Shown: positions 22,871 to 35,700 of the stretch, piece by piece
How the letters are laid out: every line of letters begins with the position of its first letter
How positions within the stretch are numbered: the stretch's first letter is position 1
From: Viola odorata
Taxonomy: Eukaryota; Streptophyta; Magnoliopsida; Malpighiales; Violaceae
Assembly: GCA_963691705.1 (NCBI GenBank)
Contig: OY829540.1
Coordinates: forward strand, 46,288,158 to 46,352,157
Reading direction: 5' to 3'
Length of the DNA: 64,000 bases
Program-made: the position numbers and the translations under genes
Notes under the pieces: generated by a model
What the model saw: the letters and a program-made list of their open reading frames with translations, nothing else
Databases searched by the model: none
Told to the model about the DNA's origin: nothing

Positions 22871-23298
22871 ATGCAATATATCATGGTAATAATGCATCAA
22901 ATTGGAACATATACATGCAACCATGATGCACATGTTGGGGTAATTTCAACTACTTCTAACTGGCTGAAAGGCTCCCGGACGATACCAAAAAGTGGTCCCT
23001 CAGTAAATGGATACGTGATTGCTGACCGAAACACAAAAGAATCGGGACGTTCACCCATTTAGGGGTTCTAGTCCGAGTTAGGGTTCATGAAAGCTGACTG
23101 GGACCCAAGTCCTCAGGGCTTCACTAATACCAACCTAATCCTATTCGGGAAGGCCTGGCGAAAGGGCATTATGCGTGAAATGCACGTGAGAATACAACAG
23201 TTGATATCAAAACGAATAAATAATCAAATAACACAAATGAACACCTCAAACAAATAAATCCGGCATCGACCCTAAAGTCCCCAGTGAAGTCGCCAAAC
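22871..23298 (-). other. 5' leader of the nested element
   Basis: Alignable by eye to the Ogre leader (39631-40170): shared TTTCTAACTGGCT / TTCTAACTGGCTGAAAGG, TCCCGGAYGATACCA, GGGGTTC and GGGCGTCACTA-like stretches, ending in the same primer site. Leaders of LTR elements usually carry packaging signals, so the likeness fits mobilisation in trans. Confidence 0.65.
23277..23295 (-). promoter_or_regulatory. Primer-binding site, nested element
   Basis: Minus strand TGGCGACTTCACTGGGGAC lies three bases inside the 5' LTR end. It complements the 3' end of plant tRNA-Arg genes of the ...CCCCAGYGRAGTCG plus CCA type (recalled, not looked up). The Ogre site at 40152-40170 is the same. Confidence 0.8.
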
Positions 23299-26182
23299 TG
23301 TCGCACCGTCGCGAGCGAAATTCGGGACGCAAATGTGAAAACACATAACAATGAAGTCGCCACCCTATTTTTCTAAGGTTTAGGGAAACCTAAAAGTCTG
23401 AAAAAGAAGAAAATAAAATAAAAGCTAAGGCACAAATAAAAAGGGTCTAAACCCGAGAACGATGGTTCGGGGTCGTTTTATGGAGTCGGGAAGGTGTTAG
23501 GCACCCGAGTCTCATCCTAAAAAGGTTACCGGTTCTAAAAAGAGGTGTTTAAAAATCACGTTGAAAACAAGTAATTTGGGCCCTCAAGGGGATCGTCACT
23601 TTAGTTCTTAAATTTGTGAGATTGATTTTATCCTAATTGTTGTCGAGTTGTTTAACAGAAAATAACATTTTTTATCCTCTAAAAGATAAAAAGGTTGGTT
23701 TCACACCTATTCCGGTTATATTTAGCCGAGTTCAAAATTAGTCCGATTACATGCCAAATTAGGTGGGATTACTACCGTTTTATTAATCTTTACCAAAGCG
23801 ACGACCTTAGTGAACAACGATGGATCACTATCATCATCGGGCCAATGCACGTGATTAAATCCTATTTACTAAGTGGTTCTAAGCATGCATAGGCTAGCAA
23901 AGTACCGTTTTGAGTGAATGCGAGAAAACACGTTGAAAAGAGAAAAACCGGGGTGGGGTCGAACCCGCGCACATAACACATTCGCCAAGATAGCATAAAT
24001 AAAAAAACGAAATTCGTGGGGTCGAAGCCGCACACGGAACACATTCATCAAAATAAAAGCGTAAATTCGTGGGGACAAAGCCGCACACGAAACAAGCATA
24101 AAATAAAGCACATTCATTGGTATAAGCATCATGCAAACAGATTAATTCGAATTCTAACAATCACGCATTAAAATACGTTTATCCAAAATAAAGAAGGGAA
24201 AAAGGAAAACATACCTGGAGAGCTTTACCTGCAGATCAAAGGTTAGTGGCAACAATTAATAATAAAATAGATAAATACTGCAAATAAATATTACAAATTT
24301 ATTACAAATTCCCAAATAAATAAATACAACAATTAAATTCTCCATTCGAGCTTCGCAATTGGGAATGACGCATCGAACTCCTCGTCGAGCTCCAACAAGC
24401 TCATTGGGGCATCATCACGACGAGCGTGCAAATAAAACATACGAACAAAATAGACAAATAAACGCGTATTAGTAAGGGATTCACAAATAAATTTCAAATG
24501 ATCAAATATCAGTAGGAATGAGATCACCTTACCCATTAAAGTTAGCGGAACATCCGATCAGGATGATAATCGTGAATTCGGTACCTGCAAAAATGAAGAA
24601 CGAGTTAATACACGATTTTAAAAAGGGGTTGGGCCGTAGCCCATTTCTTCTATTATTTCCACTCATAGGCCGCAGCCCATTCTTCTTTTTTTCTTTCTTT
24701 GGGCCGCAGCCCATTCTTTCTTTTCTCTCATTGGTTGGGCCGAAGCCCAACCTTTCTTCTCTTCCTTGTCAAACGACAAGGCCCTCCTCCCCTTTCTTCA
24801 TTTTTCTTATTCTTCATTTTAGGGCTGCACGCAGCCATCTCCTTCTTTCTCTATTTCCTTTTTTTCCCTTCAATTTAGGGCTGCTGCCGCAGCCCTCTAT
24901 TCTTCCTCTCATTCATTTTTCTTATTCTTTCTTCAACCGGACCGGCAGTGAGCGGTGGCCGTTCGGCGGCTGCAGCGGCGATGAAGGAGCGGCGGCTGGG
25001 CGAGCAGCGGCGGTGGTGATGGCTGCGACGGCTGAGGTGAGTATTTTGGTTGTATGGCCGACGGGTTTGAGCGGCTGGGTAGCTGGATTTTCGGGTTTGG
25101 TTGGATGGCCGTGGGTTGGTCCGGAGGTGATGGTTAGGTGTGTGGTTCGGCTGTGGTGGTCGGGCGATCGGGATAGTGGTAGTTTTGTTGATTTGGTTGG
25201 TGGTTTGTTGGGCTCAGTATTAGTTGATTTTGGTGCTGATTTGGAGGGTGAGATGGGTGAGGTTAATTGGTTGTTCGGATGTGAGGATTGGCTGGGGGTA
25301 GCAGGGTCGGCATTGATTTTGGTGCTGGTTTGGAAAGTGAGATGGGTTTGATGTTGTGGTTTGTGTATTTTTGGAGGTGGCAGATTTGGGCGGCTGTGTT
25401 GGTTTGGTGGAGGTACGGCGAGGATGTGGTGGTTGTTGGAGGAGTGGCAGTGCTGGTTTGGGTGATTTAATCGGTTGATTTTGGTTTGGTTTTAATTGGG
25501 TTTTGTGGATGGGAATGGGTATTTTAATTTGGCAGGGGATTGCTTTTGATTTGGAATTTGGCAGGGGATTGATTTAATTTGAATTGGTTTGTGAAGGATT
25601 TTTAGATTTGGCAGGGGATAGAATTTGGATTGATTTAGGAGGAATTCTGATGGCTGCCCCCTTTCTTCTGTAAAGGATTTGCTCTTAATTTATAGAGGGT
25701 GAGGTATATTGAGGAGGTAGGGGTTCGATGATGGTGATGAGCAAGGGATTAATTCAAATCCCTGTCAGAGATCTTTCGAAGAAAAATTGGAGGATTGAGC
25801 GGGGTTTATGGGATCTATTTTTGACGAATGGAGAGGTGAGCCAGCTCTCAGATTTCTTTTGAAATTTGAGGAAAGGAGCCGTTTGTGTCTGATTCAGTTT
25901 GAAAATGGAAGAGGGATAGAGGTGTGATTCGGTGGTATATATATATTTTGGTATTTATTTAGTTCGAGCTAACGGTCCGATAAACCGATAAAAGCTCGAA
26001 TAAAAATACGAACAAAAAATAAAATAAATAATGAAAAATAAATAATAGTAATAATAATAATGATAATAATGATAATAATATTTAACAATATAGTGAACAA
26101 AAATTATGGACGATAAAAATATAAAATGTGGGTATGTTATGAGATAGTAACGATTACTCCTGTCAAAAATCGGGTAGCAACA
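23299..26182 (-). repeat. 5' LTR of the nested non-coding element
   Basis: 2884 bp, the same length as 14211-17094. Three differences seen: one in AAAAYAAGTAATTTGGG, one in the T/C run before TTCAATTTAGG, one in GGAGYGGCAGTGC. TATA at 25688-25694 on minus. Confidence 0.92.
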
Positions 26183-26926
26183 GACAGCATTTAGTTTCAG
26201 CATTAGCATTTCTTCTCCTCCCAGAGTGACAACATTTAGTTTCAGCATTAGCATTTCTGCTCCTCCCAGAGTGACAGCATTTAGTTTCCAGCGTAGCATT
26301 TCCCCTCCTCCCAGAGTGACAGCATTTAGTTTCCAGCGTAGCATTTCTTCTCCTCCCAGAGTGATAGCATAGTGTAGTTCTACCTTTTTCAACCTTAGCA
26401 TTTCTTCCCCTCCCAGAGCAACATCATTCATACAATTCTACATTTATGCATAATTATTTTCCTCCTCCTAGAGTGACATCATTAGGACAAATCATTCATA
26501 CTTCTGCGAATCGCGCACTATCTTCCGAAGCAACATCAGTCACATGTCAAGTGATCATCCCCCCAGTGGGACTGTCGTTTACATTTTCGTAAAATTACTT
26601 TCCGTCCCCGGTAGAGTAGTTGTCATTTACATTCCCTGCAACTTATGTGCCTCTCAATACCCGAGCAGATCTAAGTTTACATCTTTGCAGGATCAACAAC
26701 CTATCTCCTCCCAGAGTGACGTCAAGCAAGCACCTGGTATCCCCAGTAACAACATCAATCAATCTCCTCCTCCTAGAGCGACATCAAGCAACTACCTCCT
26801 CCCAGAGCGACCTCATCACTGTAAGTTTGAGGTAAGACCTGCCGTGTCGCCAAAATTCGGATATCTAGGGGCAACTGTCTTTACTGCTTATCAAATACTT
26901 CGATAAGACAGTAAAGAGGGGGCAAC
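26183..26926 (+). other. Ogre plus-strand copy, last part of 3' region and polypurine tract
   Basis: Resumes the CTCCTCCCAGAGYGAC array (26183-26480 and about 26700-26820). It ends with CAGTAAAGAGGGGGCAAC at 26909-26926, the polypurine tract that directly precedes the 3' LTR. Confidence 0.85.
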
Positions 26927-27868
26927 TGTTGATACCCGAATTTTGACGCCATTTTTAATCAATTTTAGCATTTCTGTCATTTATTTAATTTACCGTCATT
27001 TTTACTTAATTTATAGTCATCTGTAGTTAGTTTACTATCGCTAGCATTTTTAGGGTTTTCCTCGCATTTTAGCAACATCGTTAGCGTCGTCCGCTTTCGA
27101 AATCGCATTTTTAATTTTTCGGCAAGTATTTTCATTATTATCGTCAATATTATTTTTAGCCTTAAAAATCACATTTTTGACTATCCGGCAGTCGTTTGCT
27201 AGTTTGTTCTTCATTTTTGACCATCTCGTGAATTTTAGGATTTTTTGTATTTTATCGCATTTTTTTAGTATTTTTATTATTTTATTATTATTTTTATTCG
27301 AGCTTTTATTGGACCCTAGTAAGCCTGCTCGGACAATAGCTCGACTTTAAAATGTTTTCCATCAACTAGTTGCTAGATTTTTTTCTGGACGCAACGGTCT
27401 ACAGCGACTCGTGTAATTTTCGGCGTAACGTTATTATTTTTCCGTTCAAACATTTCACGTTTTTGAACGCGAAAATAAACACGTTAAACGAGGAATTCTC
27501 ATCATTCGCTGTAGACGGTTAAAACCGGCGTATTTTTCTCTACGCGCCAGTACCTTCGGCTCGAAAGGTCGGAACGTTTGCCCGCGAGACTCGGCTCAAG
27601 GCCATTTAAATGAGACTTAAAGGCCTTTGATCTCAACCGTTGATCTGGTCAACCAAGGAAAGTCAACCATATCAACGGTTGACAATTTAATGTGCATAAT
27701 GCACATGCACAGTGCCGGGGAATTCTCAGCCACGAGCCCACGCCCGAGCCACCTGCTCCCATCGCGTCTAAAGCCCCTAGCCCGTAGCCCCCTAGCTCCG
27801 CCATCATCACGGCCATGCCCTCCTCCACGCGTAGCTCCTCCTCCGGCCACCCACGCGACTCCCGCGGC

Positions 27869-27876
27869 TATAAATA
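27869..27876 (+). promoter_or_regulatory. TATA box of the Ogre LTR, plus copy
   Basis: CGCGGCTATAAATAGCCACG is a strong, partly palindromic TATA box. It implies transcription starting near 27905 and an R-U5 of more than 2.5 kb. Confidence 0.65.
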
Positions 27877-28779
27877 GCCACGTTCCCTTCGAACAAAGGG
27901 GTCCGAATTTTTGCAAGAAAAAAACAGCATTGTCTCCTCTCCATTTTCCTGTACTCCTAAGCCTCGTTCGCTCACCCCCACTCCCGTTCCTCGCCGTGGT
28001 CCGCCGGCAGCAGCACCACGGTGAGCGGTTCTCTCTCTTGTTTTCTTCCTTTCTTTTAAATCCCGTTTAAAGCTTGGCTAATTAATCAAGCATTAAAACT
28101 TGCTGCAATCACTTTGTTTCCAGCCTAATTTACCATGCTAACATCCGTTTAAATTATCCTAGCCTAGTTTAATTGTTTCACTAATTAATGTAAATATGCA
28201 CCTTTCCGTTCTCTCCAAAAATGTCCTTGCTTTGTTCCCGTTTTCCTTGCTGTGATAGTGTATTTGTGCTGCTGGAAGGGAGACCTTTCTTTCGGGCCAA
28301 GAACCAGGCGATTTGGCCGCCTGGTTCATCACCTCCGTCGCCGGCAGTGGCTCCGGCGACGTGAGGAAGAAGATGGTGACTTGGGCCGCATGGCCCTTCA
28401 CGCAGAAATAAAAGAAGGGTGATGGGCTTGGCCCATCACCATTTTAATTAATTTCCATGGGCCAAGAATTGTTCCTGGCCCATTTCTCCAAACTTCCAAG
28501 CTGGGCCCAACCCATTTATAATTTTTTTCGAGCCTTCGAGTCGTCATTTTTTTACGTAAAATGCTAACATGCTTCGTATGATTATTATTTGTGATATGTG
28601 CTATTTTTCATATATTTTATACATGAATTGTTTAGTTCACTTTTTTCCGTAAAATATTTCGTATGCTTATTCTTGCATCAAGTTGTTTATTGACTTGTTT
28701 TTATACGTAAATTGCTCATTTCTTATCGTGATATTTATTTTAATGTTATCTAACTTCAGTCATTTATATTCAGCAATTT

Positions 28780-29310
28780 AAATTCAATACCGCCTATATG
28801 GTCGGTCGCATTTTAATTCTCGTAAATATTCAACTGCTTTAATTTTTCGCAAAACTGCTGGAAATCCTTCCGCAAATTATCAACTGTTTACTTTTCCGTA
28901 CTTTAAATTTCAGCAATTTACTTTCAGCAATTTAAATTCAATACCGCCTACATGGTCGGTCGCATTTTAATTTTCTGCAATATTCAACTGCTTTAATTTT
29001 TCGCACACTGCTGGAAATCCTTCCGCAACTTATCAACTGTTTAATTTTCCGCACTTTACTCTTCCGCACTTTAATTCTGCAATTTACTTTCGGCAATTTA
29101 AATTCAATACCGCCTACATGGTCGGTCGCACTTATCAACTGTTTAATTTTCCGCACTTTAATTTTCCGCAATTTACTTTCGGCAATTTAAATTCAATACC
29201 GCCTGCATGGTCGGTCGCACTTATCAACTGTTTAATTTTCTGCACTTTAAATTTCAGCAATTTACTTTCAGCAATTTAAATTCAATACCGCCTACATGGT
29301 CGGTCGCAAT
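28780..29310 (+). repeat. Minisatellite inside the Ogre LTR
   Basis: Five copies of ATTCAATACCGCCTACATGG followed by TCGGTCGCA, spaced about 90-165 bp and separated by AACTGTTTAATTTTCCGCAC-type sequence. The reverse LTR has the same five copies at about 41361-41880. Confidence 0.8.
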
Positions 29311-30132
29311 ATCAATTGTTTATTTTCCGCAATATCAACTGCTTTAAATTTCTGCAATATCAATTGCTTTAATCTTCTGCAGTATCAATCATTAAAATTT
29401 CTGCAAATCATCAACTGTTTTAAAATCATCAACTCTTTTAATCTCCTGCACTTACCGACTCAGCATTTCATTCTCGTATGCTTAAAATCCATCATTTTTC
29501 GCATGCAATCAACCTCGCATTTAAATTCTCGTATGCGTAAAATCAATCATTTTTCGCATGCAATCAACTCAGCATTTAATTTTCGTATGCGTTAAATCCA
29601 TCATTTTTCGCATGCAATCAACTCGGCATTTAATTTCCGTATGCGTGAAATACATCATTTCTCGTATGCAATCAACTGTCATTTAAATTTTCGCACTCAT
29701 AAAATGGTTTATTTATTTCTCGAGCTATCACTAACACTCTCCTTTTGTAGGTTAATTTCAAGCTTCGCTCGAAAGTACGCCTCACAAGTCCTTTTTATTT
29801 ATTCGATGCTTTTCGCAAATATCAACTGCATGCATGATATATAGAACTGCTAGAATTAAAATCAACCCACATGAACAACATGTTTAAAGAGTTGCTTAAA
29901 ATGCCATGTTCATATGATTTTAAATTCTCGCTTGTATTGACTGCATGTACATGGGGATTTTCGATCCCACATCAGTTTTCCACTTTAAAATCAATCATTT
30001 AAATCTGTACTCTGTTAGCTAGCCATGTTAGGATCACGTAGTAAGTAATCTAATCATGCATGGCCCGATGATGAAAAAAGAGGGCGCTCATTCAGTCTTA
30101 CGGAAAATTCAGTCCCATCACGATCATAATAA

Positions 30133-30672
30133 GCCGTCATGTTGAATGAGCAAAATGGGTCCTATGGGACAAAAATAAAATTTTAAATGCAAAGTAACCG
30201 GTACGTGTAAGAAATTTACAGTTCGTATAACAGAAAAATCATGTCAATATGCCAACAAGACAAATAGAGCCACGGCAAACAGGTATAATCATGATGCATG
30301 TGCTGGGGCTCTGATTCCGACATTTCTAACTGGCTTGAATGGTTCCCGGATGATACCATGAAAAGGTCCCTAAAGTGTCGTCCAGTCGCCCGATTTCTTG
30401 CGAAATCGTATAACCTTTCGACTGGCTTTAGGGGTTCATCCGAGTTGGGATTGGTGAACACTACCTAGGACATGTGTCCTAGGGCGTCACTACTACCCTC
30501 CTATTTTGGTAATTGTCCCCTGGGTGTAGGGCGCTATGAAATGCATATGACAATTGGTAAAGCAAATAAATAAACAGACCAGCAATTGATCAAAGCAAAT
30601 AAATAAACAAACAAAACACCTCTCTAAAAAGATAAAACCGGCTCCGACCCTATGTCCCCAGTGAAATCGCCA
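30133..30672 (-). other. Second copy of the Ogre leader with primer site
   Basis: 540 bp, the same length and orientation as 39631-40170. Its right edge ends exactly with the last base of the primer-binding site (plus strand ...ATCGCCA). Its left edge joins the truncated plus-sense LTR at 30132. It is an out-of-place piece of the 5' end of the element. Confidence 0.85.
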
Positions 30673-32627
30673 GTCTGCCATAGATCCTGGGCCTGATAGA
30701 TGACGAGTGCTGAATCGCCGAAGATTCGGAGCTTCTTTACTTTTAAGTCGATGGCTGCTGTCAGACCACTGATGCATGCCTCATACTCGGCGACGTTATT
30801 GGTGCATGGGAAGTTCAATTTGCATGCTATGGGGAATTGGCGGCCATCTGGGGCTATGACCACGGCTCCCACTCCCTTGCCCGAGAGGTTCACCGCACCG
30901 TCGAAGAACATGGTCCACCAATCGTCTTCTCGGAGATTTTCTGTGACCTCATCTTCAATCATTATGATGTCCTCATCGGGGAAGTCGAAGCTCAACGACT
31001 CGTACTCGTCCGAGGCATGATCGGCCAAGTGATCGCGAGGGCGCTTGCTTTAACCGTTTTCTGAGTCACATAGATGATCTCGTGCTCAGCTAATAAGACT
31101 TGCCATCTACAAATACGACTTGACAGGTACGGCTTTTCGAAAATGTATTTCAAGGGGTCCATGCGAGAGATTAGCCAAGTCGTGTAATACAACATGTACT
31201 GCCGGAGCCTTCGGGCGCACCATGCTAGGGCGCAACAAGTTCGTTCCAACATAGAGTAACGCATCTCACATTCGTTGAATTTTTTGCTGAGGTAATAGAT
31301 GGCTTGTTCACGCCTTCCGGACTCGTCGTGCTGTCCCGAAACACAACCCATGGCACTAGCCGTGACTGTCATGTACATGAGCAAGGGCCGTGCTGGCGTC
31401 GGGGGAACTAGTACCGGTGGGCTTTGCAGATATGTCTTGATTTTCTCGAAGGCTTTTTGGCAGTCTTCGTCCCATTCTGCATTTCCGTGTTTCCTTAGCA
31501 TCTTGAACATCGGCTCGCAGGTAAGTGTTAACTGGCTGATAAAGCGAGCGATGTAGTTGATGCGTCCTAAAAAGCTTCGTACTTCCGTTTCGGTGCTGGG
31601 AGCGGGTAGCTCCTGAATGGCTTTTATCTTATCAGGATCCACTTCTATACCTTTGTTGCTGACGATGAATCCCAATAACTTCCCGGAAGTCACTCCGAAG
31701 GTACACTTAGCTGGGTTTAGCTGTAGCCGAAATTGCCTCAACCGTTCGAACACCTTCCTCAAGATGTCCACATGATCTTGCGTGCCGCGAGACTTGGCTA
31801 TCATGTCGTCGACATATATTTCTAATTCTTTATGCATCATGTCGTGGAAAAGGGTGACGGCAACACGTTGGTACGTGGCTCCTGCATTTTTTAATCCGAA
31901 GGGCATCACTTTGTAGCAGAAGGTTCCCCAGGGCGTGATGAAGGTCATCTTTTCACTGTCCTCGGGCGCCATCTTGATCTGATTGTACCCCGAGAATCCG
32001 TCCATGAAAGAGAACATGTCATTTCTGGCGGCACTATCTACCAAGATGTCGATATGGGGAAGAGGGAAGTCGTCTTTAGGGCTAGCTCGATTGAGATCCC
32101 GAAAGTCCACGCACATGCGAACCTTCCCATCTTTCTTAGGCACTGGCACTATGTTGGCGATCCATTCTGGGTACTCCGCAACTCTCAAAAAACCCGCGTC
32201 TAGTTGCTTGGTAACTTCTTCTTTGATTTTCAGAAGGATGTCTGGATGCATCCTCCGAAGTTTTTGCTTGACAGGCTTAAACTCAGGTTTTAACGGAATA
32301 CGATGCTCAACTATCCCGGGATCAAGACCTGGCATGTCGGCGTATGACCATGCGAATACATCGGAGTAGTCCTTGAGGAGAGAAATCAACCTTTCTCTCT
32401 GAGTCGTATCCAGGGTAGTTCCGATCTTGACCAGTTTTTGACTCTCATTGCTTGCCCCCAAGTTTACTTCGTCCAATTCCTCCCGATGAGGGGTTATTTC
32501 CTTTTCTGAACTTTCTAGTAAACGGGTCAGTTCGTCGGAGACTTCGGCCTTGTCTTCGGTCGTAGCGATGATTTCTTCGCCAGTAAAGACATAGGTTTTA
32601 TCAAGACAATCCGAACTAACACTCATC
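30673..32627 (-). pseudogene. Ogre RT-RNase H, minus-strand copy, truncated in the second RNase H
   Basis: Equivalent to 7004-8959 of the plus copy, about 98-99 percent identical at protein level by eye. It opens MSVSSDCLDK and has the same RT and RNase H motifs, including IYVDDM. A one-base deletion near 31046 (CTCGCCGATC to CTCGCGATC) shifts the frame after KTVKASALA. The correct frame continues from 31028 through FFDGAVNLSGKG to QAQDLWQT, where it is cut at 30673 by the primer-site copy. Integrase is absent here and exists only in the plus copy. Confidence 0.88.
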
Positions 32628-32781
32628 CTGAAATTAAAAGCGCGAAAAAAAAGAGATGCGTAAAATGAAAATTTGCATATATATTGATTTTTAACAAAAG
32701 GGAACTGGAGTCCCTACAAAAATGTTTTCGTAAGAAAACGTGCCAAAAACATATATATATTTTTCAAAATGAGAAATTTAC
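32628..32781 (-). other. Ogre intron between protease and RT, minus copy
   Basis: 154 nt, with donor GTAAAT at 32781 and acceptor ...TTTAATTTCAG ending at 32628. Same length and splice sites as 6850-7003. Splicing removes the TAA that otherwise ends the gag-protease frame. Confidence 0.8.
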
Positions 32782-35700
32782 GGAGAGACATCCGGAAGCA
32801 TGGTGATGGTCCAGTTGCCCACAGACTCCCCTGACTTCTTAACGAAAATGACTGAACCAGGCGACGATCCTTCTTCTCCTAGAGTGCAGATACAGAGGTC
32901 TGATACCCTGATTGGATTTTCATTGATGGTTTCAGCGGCGAAGGGGAACGTGGTTCTGATATGGGGAATCGGCATTTTGCCCTCTGGCGCAGAAGGTCCA
33001 AATAGCTTAGCCAGCTGCTTTTCTTTCTTTTCTTGGGCGATCCTGGTGAAATCGGCCTTGCTGGGTTGGTACCCTAACCCAAATCGATCTCCGAAGCTCT
33101 TCGGAGGCGCCCAGCCTTTCGATCCTTGTAACTCGGCCCCGAGCCGTTTTCCTAATTGGAAGCTTCCCTCTAGTGTTGACTTAGTGGTTGTTTCGGCTAC
33201 CCCAGATTTTGAGGCTTCGCAAACGGGGGATCCCTCCTCAATCCAACCCGCGTTGATGATTTCAAAGGCTTGGAAGGAACTCTCCAGGGTTTCGGTAGTT
33301 TCGATGTAAGGCACGAATGCATGCTTGGCCAAGATCAAGGCTTCTTCTGCCTTTATTGTGACGAGGGCATTGTCTTTGACGTATTTGAGGCACTGATGCA
33401 GGGAAGAGGGGACGGCTCCCGCTGAATGGATCCAAGGCCGTCCTAGAAGCATGCTATAGGCGGGCTGGATTTCCATGATCTGGAATGTCAAGATGAAAGG
33501 GTGGGGCCCGATGACCATATCCAACTCAATGTTCCCGATGATCTCTCGAGTGGTGCCATCGAAAGCCCTCGCCATCATTCCGCTAGGTTTTATGAGGGAG
33601 GAATTGACCGGCAGCTGTTCAAGGACATGCCTGGGCATGACATTAAGTGCGGACCCATTGTCGATTAGGGACTTTGCTATGACGTGTCCCTTACATTCCA
33701 CCGTGATGTATAGGGCCTTGTTGTGATCTCTTCCCGAGGGGTCGATCTCTTCTTCCGAGAAGGAAATGCTGCTTAAGGCTTGGATCCTTCCGACAAGGTT
33801 TTCCACCCCTTCTGTGGTGATATCCTTAGTCACGAAAGCTTGTTTCAAGACTTTTAAGAGAGCTTGGCGATGCGGCTCTGAAGTGAGGATCAGCTCCATG
33901 ATGGAGATACGAGCTGGGGTTTTCTTTAGCTGTTCGATGATGCTGAACTCGCTCTGTTTCATGATCTTGAGGAACTCGGCTGTCTCGTCCTCAGTTACAG
34001 GTTTGCTCAAACCTTGCGCCTCCTCTATCGTCTCTTCGCGGATCACAGGGTCTTTCCCTTTGGCTTGTCGTTGCTTTTCTACTTCCTCCGAAATGTAACA
34101 TCTTCCAGTGCGGGTCATGCCCCCGATATGAGAGGCTTCGCCGATAGCGAGTGTTGTTGGTGCGACTGCAGGAGGGGTGGTGACCACCGTGTATCCGTAG
34201 TTGAATGGGACCGCGTGTAAGTTCCGGCTGGGAGTATTCACAGCTAATGTGAATACTACTTTGCGTGGGATCGTGGCTGCCTCCCCTACCTGGGCCACAT
34301 ATTCGAAGGAGTAAGGTGCTGGTGGATTGTCCTCGATGGCGTTGATGGCTCCTTGGGTTGCCCCTTTGGTTTGAATGATCCCGAATGTTGCGAGTTGCTT
34401 GACTTTTTGCCGAAAAAGTCTGCAATCCTGGATGTCATGCTTGCTTTCCCTTTGGCAGAATAGGCATTGGGCCTGACTATTCCCTGGGAATGGCAAATAA
34501 GCGTTGTTGGCTAATGCGAAGAACAATTCTTCATTGGGTACTTCCCCCATCGACAGGTGAGAAAGGTCAATTCCAATGGAAGAAATGTCGCTCATCCTAG
34601 GATTATGGTGCGGTAGAGGACTGGTTGTCATATCAGGACCCCTTGTCAAACCTTTGGACGAGATTCGTCCTTCTTTGGTTAGGTGCTCGACCTTCTCTCT
34701 AAAGTCGTAACAGTTTTCCAAGGAGTGTCCTCGGGTTCCGGCGTGATATTCGCAGCTATCCTTTGGATCATACCAGCTAGGGTAAGGAAGGGATTGCGGC
34801 GAGAGTGGGGATGGTGTAATCTGCCCGTCTGCCAAAAGGCTTGCGTAGATCTCTTTCAAAGGAAACGGAGGAAGCGACCATGTCGGTGAAGGGTATGACT
34901 CGGAGTCTGAGGATTCCCAAGAAGGTAGTAAGGGCACTGTGCTAGAATAGGAAGGTGGTGCCGAATACCTGACGAGGTAATCGAACTTCCCGGAAGGTTG
35001 GCCCAAGGTGTCAATCTCGCGGTCGCCTTCGTCGCGGCGCGCGGAGAACCGCTTGCACGATGAAGTCGATCCTTTCTTCTGGACCATTTGGAGTGGGGTT
35101 CCATTGGCGTTATGCGGGATAGGAAATCCATCTCCGATCGTGTTGATGGATCCTTCCCCAGGGGTCACTTTCTGGGTTTGTATTACCCCGAGACTCGAGA
35201 GTTGTGTCACCTTTTCTGCGAACGACTTGCAGCTTCGGATCTTATGACCGTCGCTTCCTTTGCAGTACATGCAGTGACTCGGATTGCCCCCTGAGTATAG
35301 CACATATCCCTCTCGAGCTAAGGCCTGGAAAAGCTGTTCTTGTGGCCAACTCGATGCGGAAGATAAATGGTCATTGCTTTCTCCTGCCGAGATGGCATTC
35401 ACCCCTCCCTTTCCTTGGGAATGATTGGGGAGAGGGTTGGTGGATGTGTTGGGTCCTTTTGCTAATCCTTCGAAAGATACCCATCCACTTTTGATCAAGT
35501 GATGGACCTTTGCCTTGAATGCGAAGCAATTTTCCAGAGTGTGACCTGGGGCTCCAGCGTGATATTCGCATCTTGCGTTGTGATCATACCACTTTGGGTA
35601 AGGAGGCAATTGAGGCTGAGCAGGAACCGGTACGATCTGTCCGGCCGCCAGGAGATGCTTGTAGATTTCTCTTGCAGGGAGAGGGAGAGGAGGTGGAGGC

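Larger units (their letters stand above)
14211..26182 (-). mobile_element. Non-coding Ogre-related LTR element (large retrotransposon derivative), young
   Basis: 11,972 bp with two directly repeated LTRs of exactly 2884 bp (14211-17094, 23299-26182) and a perfect GACAG duplication. By eye the LTRs differ at three positions. The 6.2-kb interior has no gag, protease, RT or integrase. It has a tRNA-Arg-type primer site, a leader similar to the Ogre leader, conserved blocks 2 and 1, a 34-bp array and a polypurine tract identical over 18 nt to that of the surrounding Ogre copy. These shared cis-elements suggest it was mobilised by Ogre proteins. Confidence 0.9.
26927..30132 (+). repeat. Ogre 3' LTR, plus-strand copy, missing its last 363 bp
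   Basis: Begins TGTTGATACCCG next to the polypurine tract and matches the complete LTR at 40174-43728 in reverse, with scattered substitutions (roughly 1 percent by eye). It stops at 30132, equivalent to 40537. A TATA box lies about 940 bp in. A minisatellite occupies 28780-29310. Confidence 0.85.
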
